Source: Pseudomonadota bacterium
Lineage (GTDB): Bacteria; Pseudomonadota; Alphaproteobacteria; GCA-2731375
DNA length: 49,193 nucleotides
Direction of reading: 5' to 3'
Assembly (NCBI GenBank): GCA_027623205.1
Contig: JAQBYC010000023.1
Coordinates: 1 to 49,193 of the forward strand
Position numbers and translations under genes: made by a program
Notes under the pieces: model-generated
Told to the model about the DNA's origin: nothing
Databases searched by the model: none
The model's input: only the letters and a program-made list of their open reading frames with translations
Shown here: positions 1 through 8,913 of the stretch, one piece after another
How the letters are laid out: the number at the start of each line of letters is the position of its first letter
How positions within the stretch are numbered: the stretch's first letter is position 1

Positions 1-215
1 GATAATTTCCGCATCATATCACCCAAGGATTTTCGGGTTCTTAGGTGAGCGGGGTATAGTTGGGAGCGGTAGAGCAGGGATAGTGACACGCCGACAGTCG
101 ATGTGATTATCGCGACTATTACAGCTGCAAGTATGAGTAACCTACTTTTTTGCGCGCCCGAATCCGTGGCCAAAATGGATGCCGCGCCAATCGTCCGATG
201 ATCGCCGGGCACCAT
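1..215 (-). CDS. N-terminal part of a membrane-anchored protein, cut by the window edge
   Basis: An open frame reads leftward from an ATG at 213-215 and stays open for 71 codons to the window edge, so only the N-terminus is visible. Residues 26-48 (beginning RLLILAAVIVAIITSTVG) form a clear transmembrane helix, preceded by a polar stretch containing Q-K-S-R and followed by a basic juxtamembrane segment starting LYRSQLY. A single N-terminal helix followed by a polar, probably helical stretch is common in membrane-bound sensor kinases and GGDEF/EAL proteins. That assignment is inference, because no domain is in view. The Shine-Dalgarno signal for this ATG is weak; a TTG at 171-173 is another possible start. 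The neighbouring gene at 565 is on the same strand. Confidence 0.42.
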   Translation of the reverse strand, partial: MVPGDHRTIGAASILATDSGAQKSRLLILAAVIVAIITSTVGVSLSLLYRSQLYPAHLRTRKSLGDMMRKL

Positions 216-564
216 ACTGGGTCCAGCTTGTCCCGTGTCGTCAATAACGGAACTTTTGAGCACCAGCTCTCTCCTGTTCCCGCAAACGCGAATTTTGCAT
301 GTCTGCTCTTGTCGGTTGCAAAAATCGTTTCATTCGTGGCTTATGCTGGCAAGGTTTGGTTAATTCTCTCTTAACACCTGGTAGACGGAGATCGTTGAAT
401 CTGTTGAAAATAGCCTATGATTCTGTGGCTGGGTGGCTCAAAGGAATCGGCTGGTGCGACGCCACGGCGCTTGGCCAGTGCTGGTCGTCCTCACCGGACA
501 GGTTTGGAAAACGCAGCGGATATCAAAGATTGGTCCGTTGACGGCCAATCCGTCCACTTTTCTA
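216..564. other. Intergenic gap with no recognised gene
   Basis: This stretch lies between the left-edge partial gene and the 3' end of the acyl-CoA synthetase gene. Short frames exist on both strands, but none has a convincing start with ribosome binding site, recognisable motif or coding-like composition. It should hold the promoter of the leftward partial gene, though I cannot point to good -35/-10 boxes. Confidence 0.4.
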
Positions 565-2121
565 TTAGTTCACGGCCTTGTCCCGATCGGCCCAGAAGGG
601 GTCGCGCAACGTGGATTTCAAAATTTTTCCGGCGCCTGAAAGCGGCAGGGGATCGGTGCGGAATTCGACGGATCTGGGGCATTTGAAGGCGGCGATCAGG
701 GCATGGCAATGGTCGATGATCGACTGAGCATCGACATTTTGGCCTTCGTGCTGGCGGATGATGGCGTGTACCTGCTCACCCCATTTTTCGTGCGGTATGC
801 CGATCACGGCGCATTCCGCCACGGCCTCGTGGCGGTAGACCGCGTCCTCAACCTCTACCGAATAGACGTTTTCACCACCCGAAATGATCATATCCTTGAC
901 CCGGTCGACAATATAGACGAAGCCATCCGCATCCATGCGTGCACCATCGCCCGTATGCAGCCAGCCATTGCGCAGGGCGTGCGCGGTCAGTTCCGGCTGT
1001 TGCCAATAACCAAGCATGATATTGTCTCCGCGGGCGCAGATTTCGCCAACGGTGCCGGCGGGAACCTCATTATCGTCCTCATCGACGATCCGCAGTTCGA
1101 CGCCCATGAGGGCCTGGCCACAGGAGCCCAACTTGCTCAAATCGGGATCGAGCACGTGGCGATCAGGTTCCAACATGGTCAGGATGGGCGCGGATTCAGT
1201 TTGCCCATAGGCGTGGTGAAAACGCGTATGGGGCATCACCTCCATGGCGCGGCGAACGACCGCTTCGGGCATGGGAGAGGCGCCATACATCATATCGATC
1301 AGGCTCGACAGATCGAACTCTTCGACCCCTGGGTAATGCACGGCCATGTTGACCATGGTCGGCACCCAGAGCGTGATCGAGATCTTGTGATCCTGGATTG
1401 CGCGCAACGCCATTGCCGGCTCGAAGCCGGGTATGATGACGGACGACCCGGCGGAAGTGGCGATGGCATAGGTGCAGGTGCCGTCAGCGATATGAAACAT
1501 TGGCGCGGCGTGCAAATACACGGAATGGCTACGATAGCCAACCTTTGGCGCGAACTGCAATGCGTTGTAAAGTACATTGTGCTGGCTCAACATCACGCCT
1601 TTGGAACGCCCCGTGGTGCCGCCGGTATAGTACAGCATGGCGAGATCTTCGCTTTGGCTCTCGGCCGCCGCCATGGCGGAAACGCCCTCCACCAACCCTT
1701 CAAACGACAGCAGACCCTGCGGCGCCGGACCATCGCCCATAAAAACCACATGTTTGACGGTTTCCAACTGGTCCTGAATTTTCGGCAGCATGGCGGTGAA
1801 GTTTTCATCCACCATTAATACCGAGGCGCCGGAATCGTTCAGCCAGAAGACGATTTCAGGTGGCGCCAAACGGGTGTTGATAGGCACCAGAACATAGCCG
1901 CCCCAGGGCACTCCAAAATAGCACTCCATATAACGGTCGTTGTTCAGAGATAGAACCGCCACCCGGTCGCCGCGCCGCAGGCCTAGCTTCGCCAAGCCGG
2001 CCGCCTGTCTGGCAATACGCTCACCGAACTGGAGCCAACTGTGTCGCCGGTCCCGAAAAATCGTTGCGGTGCCGCTACCGTTGACCTGCATATTGCGGCG
2101 GATCGTGCTGGAAATTTTCAT
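565..2121 (-). CDS. Acyl-CoA synthetase (AMP-dependent synthetase/ligase family)
   Basis: This is a 518-residue member of the ANL superfamily, which activates a carboxylic acid with ATP to an acyl-adenylate and then forms the CoA thioester. The phosphate-binding motif LYYTGGTTGRSKGVM, the adenine-site motif YGQTES, the hinge region KDMIISGGENVYSVEVE and the C-terminal PLSGAGKILK with the catalytic lysine are all present in order. Length is normal for long- or medium-chain fatty-acyl-CoA ligases. The frame is open further upstream, but the ATG at 2119-2121 (MKISSTIRRN) starts where the family starts and has a GGAG-like ribosome site. The substrate cannot be told from sequence. It probably serves the beta-oxidation enzymes found farther right, though it is not in an operon with them. 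Confidence 0.9.
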   Translation of the reverse strand: MKISSTIRRNMQVNGSGTATIFRDRRHSWLQFGERIARQAAGLAKLGLRRGDRVAVLSLNNDRYMECYFGVPWGGYVLVPINTRLAPPEIVFWLNDSGASVLMVDENFTAMLPKIQDQLETVKHVVFMGDGPAPQGLLSFEGLVEGVSAMAAAESQSEDLAMLYYTGGTTGRSKGVMLSQHNVLYNALQFAPKVGYRSHSVYLHAAPMFHIADGTCTYAIATSAGSSVIIPGFEPAMALRAIQDHKISITLWVPTMVNMAVHYPGVEEFDLSSLIDMMYGASPMPEAVVRRAMEVMPHTRFHHAYGQTESAPILTMLEPDRHVLDPDLSKLGSCGQALMGVELRIVDEDDNEVPAGTVGEICARGDNIMLGYWQQPELTAHALRNGWLHTGDGARMDADGFVYIVDRVKDMIISGGENVYSVEVEDAVYRHEAVAECAVIGIPHEKWGEQVHAIIRQHEGQNVDAQSIIDHCHALIAAFKCPRSVEFRTDPLPLSGAGKILKSTLRDPFWADRDKAVN

Positions 2122-2652
2122 GATCTTGCATGCTCCGAACTGGTTGACCGCAGCATATCCAGAGCCGGTCCCCTTTGCCATCCGTTTTGCCAACCGTTTT
2201 GAGCGCAATTTGCCGCGCCTGTCGCGAGAGAATGCGTAGCCCGGTCGCCGTCTACTAAAACTTGGCCGGAACCTGACCCTGCAGCGCGCTTACGGGCTCC
2301 TGCGTCAGTCTGGCTTCACGGGGGCGAATTGGCGGCTCTGTCAAGCGGCTGCGCACGGCATCGACAATAGGGTGCAGTACCTGTCTGAAACCGTGCGCTC
2401 GGTGATTCAGGCCCTGTTGGACCCCGAACTGATTGCGGCGCAAGAAGGGGAGAATTCCTGCCGTCTGCGAGGTTTGCTTACAGGGCCGGGCACCAAATCG
2501 ATCCATACTAGTGCACTGCAAGTCTGGGGCCGCAAACCGGGCTAGCACCTGAATTCGACGGGCCAGGTACCGGTGTCGGCATCTTGAACATTGCGATTTG
2601 ACGTGCCAGGCGGCATATTGCACCAGGCATGCACTTATGGGCGGAGGTCGGG
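2122..2652. other. Intergenic region with a start-less open frame (possible gene remnant)
   Basis: The region separates the leftward acyl-CoA synthetase from the rightward aldolase gene and should hold divergent promoters. On the + strand, 2240-2545 is open for about 100 codons up to a TAG, with a protein-like composition (for example LSETVRSVIQALLDPELIAA), but it has no ATG or GTG in a useful position and no ribosome site. It may be the tail of a decayed gene. I do not recognise the family. Confidence 0.3.
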
Positions 2653-3405
2653 TTGGACACCAGTTTGAGTATGGGGCAAATGCGGATGGAGCTGGCGGCG
2701 TCGTTACGTTGGGCGGCCCGTCTCGGCTTCAACGAAGGGGTCGACAATCATTTCTCCATGGCCGTGGCGGGTGACGATGGCGCCGGGCGCGCCGGCCGTT
2801 TTTTGATCAACCCTTTTGGCTGGCACTGGTCTGAAATTACTGCGTCGTCGCTGGTTCTGTGCGATGTGGACGGCACCGTGCTGGAAGGCGACAACAAGGT
2901 CGAGGACACGGCGTTTTATATTCATAGCCGTGTGCATCTGGCCTGTCCGGCGGCAACGGTGGTTATGCACACCCACATGCCCCACGCTACGGCCCTGACC
3001 CTTTTGGAGGGCGGGCGCCTCGAAATGTGCGAGCAAAATGCCCTGATGTTTGACGAACGTATCGCCTATGACGATGAATATGAGGGCTTGGCCCTGGATG
3101 CGGCGGAAGGCGATCGTCTGGCGCATAAAATGGGCAATAACAGTCTGTTGATGATGGCCAGTCATGGGGTATTGGCGACCGGGCCCAACGTGGCCGAGTG
3201 TTTCAATGATCTCTATTATCTCGAACGGGCGGCGCAGTTCCAGGTTCTGGCCCGCTCAACAGGCGGAACATTGCGGACGATTTCCAGCGATGTGCGCGAG
3301 CGAGTGCGCCAGCAAATGGGCGCGGAGCGGTGCAGGGTAGCGGATCGCCATTTTACCGCCCTGCGCCGCATATTGGACCAGGAAGAGCCTGACTATAGGC
3401 ACTAG
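2653..3405 (+). CDS. Class II aldolase/adducin family protein
   Basis: A 250-residue class II aldolase/adducin domain protein. Members are zinc enzymes such as fuculose-phosphate and rhamnulose-phosphate aldolases, but many bacterial paralogues have unknown substrates. Zinc-ligand histidines are visible in HTHMPH at about residues 106-111, and a later MASHGVL supplies the usual further conserved histidine. The segment GFNEGVDNHFSM corresponds to the substrate phosphate or glycine-rich region near the N-terminus. I chose the TTG start at 2653 because a strong GGAGGT lies at 2643-2648; an ATG at 2629 in the same frame lacks such a site. The gene stands alone and is followed directly by repeat copy A. 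Confidence 0.82.
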   Translation: MDTSLSMGQMRMELAASLRWAARLGFNEGVDNHFSMAVAGDDGAGRAGRFLINPFGWHWSEITASSLVLCDVDGTVLEGDNKVEDTAFYIHSRVHLACPAATVVMHTHMPHATALTLLEGGRLEMCEQNALMFDERIAYDDEYEGLALDAAEGDRLAHKMGNNSLLMMASHGVLATGPNVAECFNDLYYLERAAQFQVLARSTGGTLRTISSDVRERVRQQMGAERCRVADRHFTALRRILDQEEPDYRH

Positions 3406-3505
3406 ACCAGTTTTCGATTAGTCGGAGTCGCTCTTGCGACTTAAGTAATTGGCTCAATTGCATTAATCTTTAGGAATCTGAGCGTGTTTCAAGGAAACAT
3501 GCGCT
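3406..3505 (+). repeat. Dispersed hairpin repeat, copy A
   Basis: An intergenic repeat directly after the aldolase stop codon. Hairpin 1 pairs AGTCGC (3426-3431) with GCGACT (3436-3441) around a TCTT loop. Hairpin 2 pairs GCGTGTTTC (3482-3490) with GAAACATGC (3494-3502) around AAG, using one G-T pair. Both hairpins and the text between them (TTAAGTAATTGGCTCAAT, then TCTTTAGGAATCTGAGC) recur in copies B, C and E. It may act as a terminator or mRNA 3'-end stabiliser; that role is inference. Confidence 0.7.
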
Positions 3506-3550
3506 AGTCGATCCTCGTTTGGAACCAACGGAATTTGGCTGCGATTTTGT

Positions 3551-4522
3551 CTAAATAAGGCCGCTTTGCTCCAACAGGTGGCGATGGGCCTGCAGACTGG
3601 CGGTAATTTTCAGGGCCGCCTCTACAGCGTCCCGGCCCGCTTCCCCGGTAACCGCCGGGGTTTCTCGCCGGCGAACGCAGTTGATAAAGGCCGAGATCTC
3701 GGTCGCCAGGGCATCCGCCTCCTCGAAACTGAACTCCTCGGTCTCAATATTCGGGATGCCGGGAAACATTTCGCCATCTCCCTTGCGCCGGGACGTCACT
3801 TTGCGGTTGGCTAGATCGGCCACCAGATAGGCGTCGGGCTGAAAAATTCGCATGCTGCGTTCGGTTTTCAGGGATACCCTGCTGGCGGTCAAGTTCGCCG
3901 CACAGCCCGAGGCGAAGCCAAGGCGCGCCGAAACGATATCTTCCATTTCCGAGACCACCGCCGCGCCCACCGCATCGACCGAGATAAGCGGCGCCCGCAC
4001 CAGCGCCATGATTAAATCAATGTCATGGATCATCAAATCCAACACCACATTCACATCCGTCGCCCGGGGCCGGAAGGCAGCTATACGGTTGGCTTCGATG
4101 AATAGAGGCTTGTTTACCCGCTCCGCCAACGCGAAGTATGCCGGCGAGAAGCGCTCCAGATGCCCGACCTGCAGGGTCAAGCCGCGCGCCTTCGCCGTGG
4201 CGATCAGTGTTTCTGCACTTTCGACGGTTTCAGTGATCGGCTTTTCGACCAATAGATGGATACCCATTTCCAATAGCTCCCGGCCTACCTGATGGTGCAG
4301 GCTGGTGGGAACGGTAAGGGATGCCGCATCGACCTGGCCGGCCAATCGCCGGTAATCCTGCAGCGCACGGCAACCCAGGGCGGTGGCGACCTCCTGGCTG
4401 CGCGCCTGGTCCCGATCAACCACCGCGACCAAATCAACGTCGGCCATGGCAGCATATTTTTGCCCGTGCAGGCTGCCAAAATGGCCAACCCCGACAACAG
4501 CAACACGCATTTTTTCAGGCAC
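3551..4522 (-). CDS. Gfo/Idh/MocA family NAD(P)-dependent oxidoreductase
   Basis: A 323-residue oxidoreductase of the glucose-fructose oxidoreductase/inositol dehydrogenase family. The N-terminal Rossmann motif GVGHFG lies at residues 11-16 and the EKP motif (VEKPIT), whose lysine contacts nicotinamide and substrate, at 93-95. A second conserved region with DLMIHDIDL lies in the C-terminal alpha/beta domain. The substrate is unknown; sugars, inositols and UDP-sugar acids are typical. The start is a GTG at 4520-4522 preceded by AGAGGA at good spacing; the in-frame ATG at residue 5 has no ribosome site. The gene starts 9 bases after the stop of the upstream SDR gene, so the two are almost certainly co-transcribed. 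Confidence 0.88.
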   Translation of the reverse strand: MPEKMRVAVVGVGHFGSLHGQKYAAMADVDLVAVVDRDQARSQEVATALGCRALQDYRRLAGQVDAASLTVPTSLHHQVGRELLEMGIHLLVEKPITETVESAETLIATAKARGLTLQVGHLERFSPAYFALAERVNKPLFIEANRIAAFRPRATDVNVVLDLMIHDIDLIMALVRAPLISVDAVGAAVVSEMEDIVSARLGFASGCAANLTASRVSLKTERSMRIFQPDAYLVADLANRKVTSRRKGDGEMFPGIPNIETEEFSFEEADALATEISAFINCVRRRETPAVTGEAGRDAVEAALKITASLQAHRHLLEQSGLI

Positions 4523-4531
4523 GGCTATCCT

Positions 4532-5371
4532 CTATTTTGGCATGCCGGCAAAAGCAGCCAGAATGCTATCGAAGCGCTCGCTCAAGATCGCCTCGTTTTC
4601 CCGATGGGTGAAGATATGCAGGCGTCTGGACCGAATGCCTGACAACACTGTTGCTGCCACTGCGTCCGGGTCCAAGCCGTCGGCGATGACCTGAGCTATT
4701 TCCGACCGCCGCGCGGGGTCCACATTCACAGGCCGCGTACCGCGTAGGCTGGCCGGACGATTGCGGTCGCTTTCGTGAATTCTGGTGCGCACCCACATGG
4801 GACAAAGCACCGAGACACCAATATTGCTTCCCGCCAGTTCCGCCGCCAGGGTTTCGGTCATGGCAACGACGGCAAATTTCGTGGCGCAATAGGGGCCCAT
4901 ATGGGGTAGGCAGAGCATTCCGGCGACGGAGGCGGTATTGACAATATGGGCCTCCTCGCCATGCTTTTTCATATGTGGGATGAAGGCTTGCAGGCCGTGC
5001 ACGACGCCCATCAGGTTGACGCCGATAATCCATTGCCAGCTTTCCGTCGTCACCTCTTCCAACGGTCCGCCGGTGCCCACGCCGGCGTTGTTGCAAAGGA
5101 CATGGACATTACCAAATCGGGCAATAGTCCGTTGCGCCGCATCCCCGACCGCATCCGCATTCGCAACATCGCAGATCAGGCTGTCGACCTGGCCGCATGC
5201 AGCCGCCCGGTCGGCCGCTTCCAGGCTGGCCACGGCATGCTTCAACGCCTCTGTCTCAATATCCGCCAGCATCACGTTGGCGCCCTCGGCCAGGAGCGCG
5301 CGGGCCAGTGACAGGCCAATGCCGCTGGCCGCTCCCGTCACAAACGCCGTCAGGCCCTGAAAATTCTGCAT
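4532..5371 (-). CDS. Short-chain dehydrogenase/reductase (SDR)
   Basis: A 279-residue classical SDR. The cofactor motif TGAASGIG is at residues 12-19, NNAG at 94-97, the catalytic serine in NTASVAG at about 148, and the YxxxK pair at Tyr161/Lys165 (GPYCATKF). The open frame extends to 5605, but homologues start at MQNFQGL, and the ATG at 5369-5371 is preceded by an AGGG-containing site. The residue before the glycine-rich motif does not settle NAD versus NADP use. It forms a two-gene operon with the downstream Gfo/Idh/MocA gene, which suggests two successive redox steps on one carbohydrate-like or alcohol substrate. That is inference from context. Confidence 0.9.
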   Translation of the reverse strand: MQNFQGLTAFVTGAASGIGLSLARALLAEGANVMLADIETEALKHAVASLEAADRAAACGQVDSLICDVANADAVGDAAQRTIARFGNVHVLCNNAGVGTGGPLEEVTTESWQWIIGVNLMGVVHGLQAFIPHMKKHGEEAHIVNTASVAGMLCLPHMGPYCATKFAVVAMTETLAAELAGSNIGVSVLCPMWVRTRIHESDRNRPASLRGTRPVNVDPARRSEIAQVIADGLDPDAVAATVLSGIRSRRLHIFTHRENEAILSERFDSILAAFAGMPK

Positions 5372-5516
5372 CGCTTCGCCCTTTGCTGTTCGATGTCCGA
5401 ACAGTTGATGCGTACCCCATGGTGGCGCCGGGGCAAAGGTTAAATTGGCACCGGAGTAGTCGCATTCGCCTCCATCCTCTGATTTGTTGCTTTGGAATGC
5501 CGCAACATTTTGAGGA

Positions 5517-6513
5517 TTGGAAGCTACGTTGAAGCGCCGGCCGTTCGGTGCCACTGGATTGAATATTTCAGAACTGGTTCTAGGTGCTGGGTACGTAGGC
5601 GGCATCGTTTTACATCCGGATGACGATACCCGGCGGGCCTTGATCCGCCGTATTCTGGATGCTGGAATCGATTGGATAGATACGGTGGAAAGTTATGGGG
5701 ACGGTGCTTCCGAAGAGGCGCTGGGCTGGTTGCTGGCGGAACTGCCAGAAGAACAGGTGCCCCATCTGTCCACTGAATTCCGTCTGGATCTGCGGCGCTT
5801 GGATGATGTTCCCGGCCAGATCGAAGCTTCCGGCGGGCAGTTTGAAACGACTGGAGTGAGAGCGGATGGATCTGTATCAATAGCACAATCCGCTGGGCCA
5901 GGATAGATTCGATCTTGGCCATGTCCTTGGTGCCGGCGGGGTCTGTGATTGCCGGGACAACTTAAAAGGCCCAGGGACTGTTTAAAAGGCCCAGGGACTG
6001 TCCGATCATATCGGCTTTATTGCCTTGGGCGATCGGGCGCAATGCAAGCAATTGATCGCCGGCGGCCGGATGGCCTCGGCCCAGGTCTACTACAATCTGC
6101 CTAATCCCTCGGCTGGCCGCGGGCAATCCGGCCCCTGGTCGACCACCAATTTGATAGTTTGATCGCGACCTGCCAGGCGGCGGGCGTCGGTGTACTGAAT
6201 TTACGTATCTTTGCCGGCGGCGCTCTTGCGTGTCCGACGCCACATGGCCGCGAGATGCCCATCACCCGCGACGGATGTAGCCATGGAGCATGCCAGAGCC
6301 GAATAACTGTTCGCGGCGCTATCGCCGGATCAGGGCAGCCCGGCCCAAGCTTCCCTGCGCTTTGGTTTGGCTCATCCCGGCATTTCTGCCGTTGTTCTAG
6401 GGCTGGCGGAATTATCCCATTTGGAAGAAGCCCTTGCCGCCGCGGCCATGGGCTCGTTGTCCGAAGATGTTAGCGCCGGATTGCAACTTGTTTGGGAGAG
6501 TGATTTTGCCTAA
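5517..6513 (+). pseudogene. Aldo/keto reductase pseudogene with several frameshifts
   Basis: The first 110 or so codons encode a good aldo/keto reductase N-terminus (RRPFGATGLNISELVLGAG, then ILDAGIDWIDTVESYGDG with the cofactor-side Asp and catalytic Tyr). After 5820 the protein continues in pieces in different frames. ERMDLYQ is followed by a TAG at 5881-5883 and then HNPLGQDRFDLG. DHIGFIALGDRAQCKQLI is followed by AQVYYNLPNPSAG. Next come LIATCQAAGVGVLNLRIFAG and, in another frame, the C-terminal part ISAVVLGLAELSHLEEALAA, ending with TAA at 6511-6513. A 20-bp tandem duplication near 5962-6001 adds one frameshift. The start is uncertain, because only TTG codons (5517 or 5529) follow the GAGGA at 5511-5515. 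The gene is clearly dead as one polypeptide, and it ends 8 bases from the convergent DsbA-like gene. Confidence 0.85.
5962..6001. repeat. 20-bp perfect tandem duplication inside the aldo/keto reductase pseudogene
   Basis: The 20-base unit TTAAAAGGCCCAGGGACTGT occurs twice head to tail, at 5962-5981 and 5982-6001. Since 20 is not a multiple of three, the duplication shifts the reading frame just before the DHIGFIALG segment. It looks like a replication-slippage event. Confidence 0.9.
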
Positions 6514-6521
6514 TTAGCCAC

Positions 6522-7304
6522 TCAGCAGACAGTGCAGTTTGTCCGGGCCTGATCGATCAAATTAGTCAGTTGTTCGTAACTGATGGCGCCGGGCGCCAAT
6601 TGTTCACCAACCACGATGCTGGGTGTGCCCCGAATGCCCAAGGCTTCGGCCAATGCCCGGTTGTCCTTGATGATCCGAGAAATTTCCGGCCGGTCCATAT
6701 CGCTCTTCAGGCGGGCGATGTCTATGTTCACGTCCGTAGCCGTCTGATATATCAGGTCTTCCGACAGGGGGCGGCGCAGGCCCATCATCGCATCATGAAA
6801 GGCCTGGTATTTACCCTGCATTTTGGCAGCCAGTGCGGCCCGGCTCGCAATCACCGACATTTCGCCAAGGATCGGGAACTCCTTAAAAACAAAACGTACG
6901 GTCTTATCCGTATTCAAAAGCCGCGTTACAGTCGGCGTGAAACGTTTGCAATAGCCGCACTGGTAGTCGAAAAACTCGACGACTGGAATTTTGCCTGCCG
7001 GGTTGACGATGAAATCATCGGCGGACGCGAACAAGGCGCCGCGGTTCGCCATAATTTTGTCAACCAGACCGGCCTTTTCCTCCGCTTTTTGCCGCGCCTC
7101 CAGTTTCCGCATGACTTCGACCAGCAACTCCGGGTTATCCAACAGATAATTGCGAATGATCTGTTCGATGCGGCTCCGTTCCGGGTCGGTGGATTGCAGC
7201 GCCGCCTTGCCATCCGACGCCAGCAAAGACGCGGCGGGCAGCAGCGCAGCCATGATCACGACCGCGAATGTCAGAGCAATGCGTTGAACAATTGTTGGGA
7301 TCAT
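6522..7304 (-). CDS. DsbA family thioredoxin-like protein, exported
   Basis: A 260-residue periplasmic thiol oxidoreductase of the DsbA/DSBA-like thioredoxin type. Residues 1-30 form a signal peptide or membrane anchor (IALTFAVVIMAALLPAASLL). A helical segment with RNYLLDNPELLVEVMRKLE follows, typical of the ScsC/BdbD-like group in alphaproteobacteria. The redox motif CGYC is at 116-119 in VVEFFDYQCGYCKRF, and the cis-proline loop is in GIRGTPSIVV. The ATG at 7302-7304 has a GGAGA ribosome site five bases upstream; the longer open frame is spurious. Oddly, the protein ends in a second CxxC, CTVC at 257-260. It probably forms or isomerises disulfides in exported proteins. In related genomes a gene like this lies next to the M48 protease gene; here glpK separates them. 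Confidence 0.88.
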   Translation of the reverse strand: MIPTIVQRIALTFAVVIMAALLPAASLLASDGKAALQSTDPERSRIEQIIRNYLLDNPELLVEVMRKLEARQKAEEKAGLVDKIMANRGALFASADDFIVNPAGKIPVVEFFDYQCGYCKRFTPTVTRLLNTDKTVRFVFKEFPILGEMSVIASRAALAAKMQGKYQAFHDAMMGLRRPLSEDLIYQTATDVNIDIARLKSDMDRPEISRIIKDNRALAEALGIRGTPSIVVGEQLAPGAISYEQLTNLIDQARTNCTVC

Positions 7305-7389
7305 GATGTCTCCGTGCTGGTCATCGGCGGATTTTCGCCAAAATTTCTGGAAAATAATGTGGCTGGATTGGATGGAACGCAAGGGCTGA

Positions 7390-8913
7390 TCACGTAACCG
7401 TGCGCACCCGCGCCACCGCTTCTTGCCAGGTTGTGTATAGACGATCACGTACTTCCATCGCCATTTTGGGGACGAAACTATCCTTTTTGCGCCATTGGGC
7501 CGTGATGGCGTCCACCGAAGGGAACACGCCCGTTTGCAGGCCGGCCAAATACGCCGCGCCCAGGGCGGTGGTCTCGGTAACAGCGGGCCGGTCAACCGCA
7601 ACGCCCAGAATGTCCGAAAGAAACTGCAGCAGCCAATCATTTTCAGCCATGCCGCCGTCCACCCGCAAAACGCTTAACGACAGATTGCCGTCAACCCCAA
7701 AAGCCGTTGCGGATTTAGCATCCGCCTGCATGGCCAGCAATAAATCACGGGACTGATAACAGACTGCTTCCAATCCGGCGCGAACGATCTGGGCGATTCC
7801 GCTATCCCGGGTCAGGCCCAATATGGCGCCCTTGGCATCGGCATCCCAATAAGGTGCACCGAGGCCCGTGAAGGCCGGGACCATAATCACCCCATTGGTG
7901 GAGTCCAGACTTCTGGCCAGAGCCTCGGACTCGGGTGCCGCGTCGATTAGTTTCAGGCCGTCTCGCAGCCATTGCAGCGCGGCCCCGGCAACAAAAATAC
8001 TGCCTTCCAAGGCGTAGGTGGTATGGCCATCCAGGCGATAGGCTACAGTGCTCAACATGCGGTTTTGCGATACCACGGCCTCCGTGCCGGTATTCAGCAT
8101 AACGAAGCAACCGGTGCCATAGGTCGACTTGATCATGCCCGGCGTAAAACAGGCTTGTCCGACCATCGCGGCCTGTTGGTCCCCAGCCATGCCGGCGATG
8201 GCGATGGGGGCTTCGAACAAGTGCTTCGCCGTATGGCCGAAATCGGCGGCGCAATCGCACACCGCCGGCAACAAAGTCATGGGGATATTGAAAAGCTGGC
8301 ACAGCTCTTCGTCCCAACATTGCCGGTGGATATCGAACAGCATTGTGCGGGAGGCGTTGGTCGCGTCGGTGGCATGGCGGGCGCCGTCCGTCAAATTCCA
8401 TAACAGCCAGCTATCGATGGTGCCAAATGCCAATTCCCCTGCCTCGGCCGCCGCCCGCGCGCCATCGATATTATCCAGCAGCCAGGCGATCTTGGTGGCC
8501 GAGAAATAGGGATCAACAATCAGACCGGTCCGTGCCTGTATCAATCTGTCATCTCCACTCTGCCGCAGGCGCTCGCAATGGGCGGAGGTGCGCCGATCCT
8601 GCCAGACGATCGCATTGTGGATCGGTTGTGAATTATCCCGGCGCCAGATGACCGTGGTTTCCCGTTGGTTGGCGATCCCAATGCCGGCGATCTGACCCGC
8701 TTCGAGCCCGCTGTCGGCCATTGCCGCCTGGGCCGTGGCCAGGGTATCGTGCCATATTCTTTGGGCATCATGTTCGACCAAGCCGGGTTCCGGAAAAATT
8801 TGCGGCAATTCCCGTTGCGCCCTGGCCCTCACGATCCCATCACCATCGAACAGAATCGCGCGGCTGGAAGTGGTGCCTTGATCCAGGGCGAGAATGAAGT
8901 CGTCCGCGCTCAT
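7390..8913 (-). CDS. glpK: Glycerol kinase
   Basis: A 507-residue FGGY-family glycerol kinase that phosphorylates glycerol to sn-glycerol 3-phosphate in the cytoplasm. Diagnostic features are the N-terminal ATPase motif [14 protein letters not shown], the substrate loop IVWQDRRTS, the [11 protein letters not shown] and STYGTGCFV motifs, and the C-terminal [20 protein letters not shown]. Length is exactly that of GlpK. The start ATG (8911-8913) shares four bases with the TGA of the upstream M48 gene (ATGA), so the two are probably translationally coupled. No glpF, glpD or glpR is in the window, so glpK is separated from the usual glycerol genes. Its substrate assignment rests on overall similarity. 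Confidence 0.95.
   Translation of the reverse strand: MSADDFILALDQGTTSSRAILFDGDGIVRARAQRELPQIFPEPGLVEHDAQRIWHDTLATAQAAMADSGLEAGQIAGIGIANQRETTVIWRRDNSQPIHNAIVWQDRRTSAHCERLRQSGDDRLIQARTGLIVDPYFSATKIAWLLDNIDGARAAAEAGELAFGTIDSWLLWNLTDGARHATDATNASRTMLFDIHRQCWDEELCQLFNIPMTLLPAVCDCAADFGHTAKHLFEAPIAIAGMAGDQQAAMVGQACFTPGMIKSTYGTGCFVMLNTGTEAVVSQNRMLSTVAYRLDGHTTYALEGSIFVAGAALQWLRDGLKLIDAAPESEALARSLDSTNGVIMVPAFTGLGAPYWDADAKGAILGLTRDSGIAQIVRAGLEAVCYQSRDLLLAMQADAKSATAFGVDGNLSLSVLRVDGGMAENDWLLQFLSDILGVAVDRPAVTETTALGAAYLAGLQTGVFPSVDAITAQWRKKDSFVPKMAMEVRDRLYTTWQEAVARVRTVT

Noticed and set aside
703-1818. Long + strand frame (371 codons) opposite the acyl-CoA synthetase
   Set aside because: The opposite strand encodes a protein with every ANL motif, and the + translation matches nothing and is rich in His and Arg, as a complement frame would be.
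3406-3505. Reading copy A as a simple rho-independent terminator
   Set aside because: Hairpin 2 is not followed by a T-run, and the same two-hairpin unit recurs elsewhere, also upstream of genes and on the other strand. A repeat explains it better.
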